Shown here: one piece after another, positions 5,727-6,403 of the stretch | Layout of the letters: every line of letters starts with the position of its first letter | Position numbering within the stretch: the stretch's first letter is position 1 | DNA from: Sulfuricurvum sp. | GTDB lineage: Bacteria; Campylobacterota; Campylobacteria; Campylobacterales; Sulfurimonadaceae | Assembly: GCA_030679635.1 (NCBI GenBank) | Contig: JAUXSZ010000160.1 | Coordinates: forward strand, 1 to 6,403 | DNA: 6,403 nucleotides | Direction: 5' to 3' | Notes under the pieces: model-generated | What the model was told of the DNA's origin: nothing | Databases searched by the model: none | What the model saw: only the letters and a program-made list of their open reading frames with translations | Position numbers and translations under genes: made by a program

Positions 5727-6403
5727 ATGGCTAGATTAGTAGTTTTAGGTGGTGGAATAGCGGGACATACGGCGGCGACATTTGCAGCTGATTGGCTCGG
5801 TAAAGATCATGAAGTGGTAGTAGTTACCCCCAATGCAAAATGGAACTGGATCCCCTCAAACATTTGGGTGGGTGTCGGTGAGATGACCAAAGATGAGGTC
5901 ACTTTCGAGCTCGCTCCTGTCTATGAAAAAGCAGGAATCACCTACAAGCAAGCCAAAGCGGTGAGCCTTAACCCTGAGGGGAATAACAGTAGGGATAAAC
6001 CTTTTGTCACAGTTGAATATACGGGACAGGGCAAAGCAGGACAGAGCGAAGAGATAACATATGATTATCTGATCAACGCTACGGGACCGAAACTGAACTT
6101 CGGAGCAACACCTGGCTTGGGCGAGGGATCACAGTTGGGAGAGTATACGGTTTCCGTATGTACAGCGGATCATGCGGACCACGCGGCGCACGAATTCATG
6201 AAATGTATGGATAAAATGAGAAAAGGGGAGCGCCAAAAGTTCTTGATCGGTACGGGTCACGGAATGTGTACGTGCCAAGGGGCGGCGTTTGAATATATTT
6301 TCAATGTCGAGCACGAAATCCGTAAACCGGGTCTTCGTGACATGGCCGACATCCAATGGATTTCGAACGAATCGTTTCTTGGCGATTTCGGGATGGGCGG
6401 ACT
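5727..6403 (+). CDS. Sulfide:quinone oxidoreductase-like FAD flavoprotein, first 225 residues, cut by window edge
   Basis: The protein opens directly with a Rossmann FAD-binding motif, MARLVVLGGGIAGHTAA (glycines 8-10 and 13), then WNWIPSNIWVGVG (39-51), the usual SQR position for a PSNPWV-like segment, and NATGP (117-121). Two cysteine sites match the SQR plan: Cys145 in VSVCTADHA, and Cys183 in CQGAAFEY, like the second conserved SQR cysteine. The third would lie beyond the window. SQRs sit on the cytoplasmic membrane and pass electrons from sulfide to quinone, making polysulfide or sulfur. Lack of a signal peptide argues against the periplasmic flavocytochrome c flavoprotein, the main alternative. 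The subtype cannot be set from half a protein. An extra Cys181 gives a CTC motif, and residues about 85-108 form a polar insertion. AAGGAG at 5716-5721 supports the ATG. Confidence 0.8.
   Translation, partial: MARLVVLGGGIAGHTAATFAADWLGKDHEVVVVTPNAKWNWIPSNIWVGVGEMTKDEVTFELAPVYEKAGITYKQAKAVSLNPEGNNSRDKPFVTVEYTGQGKAGQSEEITYDYLINATGPKLNFGATPGLGEGSQLGEYTVSVCTADHADHAAHEFMKCMDKMRKGERQKFLIGTGHGMCTCQGAAFEYIFNVEHEIRKPGLRDMADIQWISNESFLGDFGMGG

Noticed and set aside
6129..6356. Minus-strand 75-codon open frame inside the SQR-like gene
   Set aside because: Antisense to conserved FAD-oxidoreductase motifs, with no independent start signal.

Overview
The window looks like ordinary chromosome from a sulfur-oxidising campylobacterotal bacterium (formerly Epsilonproteobacteria). 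A Sulfuricurvum- or Sulfurimonas-like lineage is the best guess. The evidence is a split Aer-type energy-taxis receptor of the CetB/CetA kind, a short 86-residue GroES, an HspR-type (HAIR) operator before groES, and a sulfide:quinone oxidoreductase-like flavoprotein, all in AT-rich intergenic DNA with moderately GC-rich genes. The genus is inferred from gene content and composition, not from a search.

Layout. Positions 1-549 (minus) hold the first 183 codons of groEL, cut by the window edge. It is preceded on the same strand by groES (577-837), 27 bp away, forming a groES-groEL operon. The operon has a near-consensus sigma70 promoter (898-903 and 875-880) and a HAIR-like inverted repeat (907-927) immediately upstream. 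Everything else reads on the plus strand. A tRNA-Met(CAT) gene lies at 1054-1130. A 253-bp AT-rich gap (1131-1383) follows, with short repeats and -10-like boxes. Next come a soluble FAD-type PAS sensor (1384-1770) and, 9 bp later, a membrane-anchored chemotaxis signalling protein (1780-2889). A full-length M1 aminopeptidase N (pepN, 3031-5631) follows. Last is the start of an SQR-like flavoprotein (5727 to the window end), whose -10 box sits inside a perfect 14-bp palindrome.

How the genes relate. groES and groEL form one chaperonin, probably HspR-repressed. The PAS protein and the MCP-like protein probably form one two-piece receptor that reads the redox or electron-transport state through FAD and signals to CheA/CheW. 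The SQR-like enzyme would feed electrons from sulfide into the quinone pool, the kind of process such a receptor would report on, but that functional link is inference from proximity only. pepN is a housekeeping peptidase with no evident link to its neighbours.

No mobile element, CRISPR array or clearly novel system is visible. The points most worth a second look are: the split energy-taxis receptor with an unusual cysteine triplet in its PAS domain; a sharp GC-rich block with a 20-bp palindrome in the MCP signalling tip; the palindromic SQR promoter; and the HAIR-like operator of groESL.
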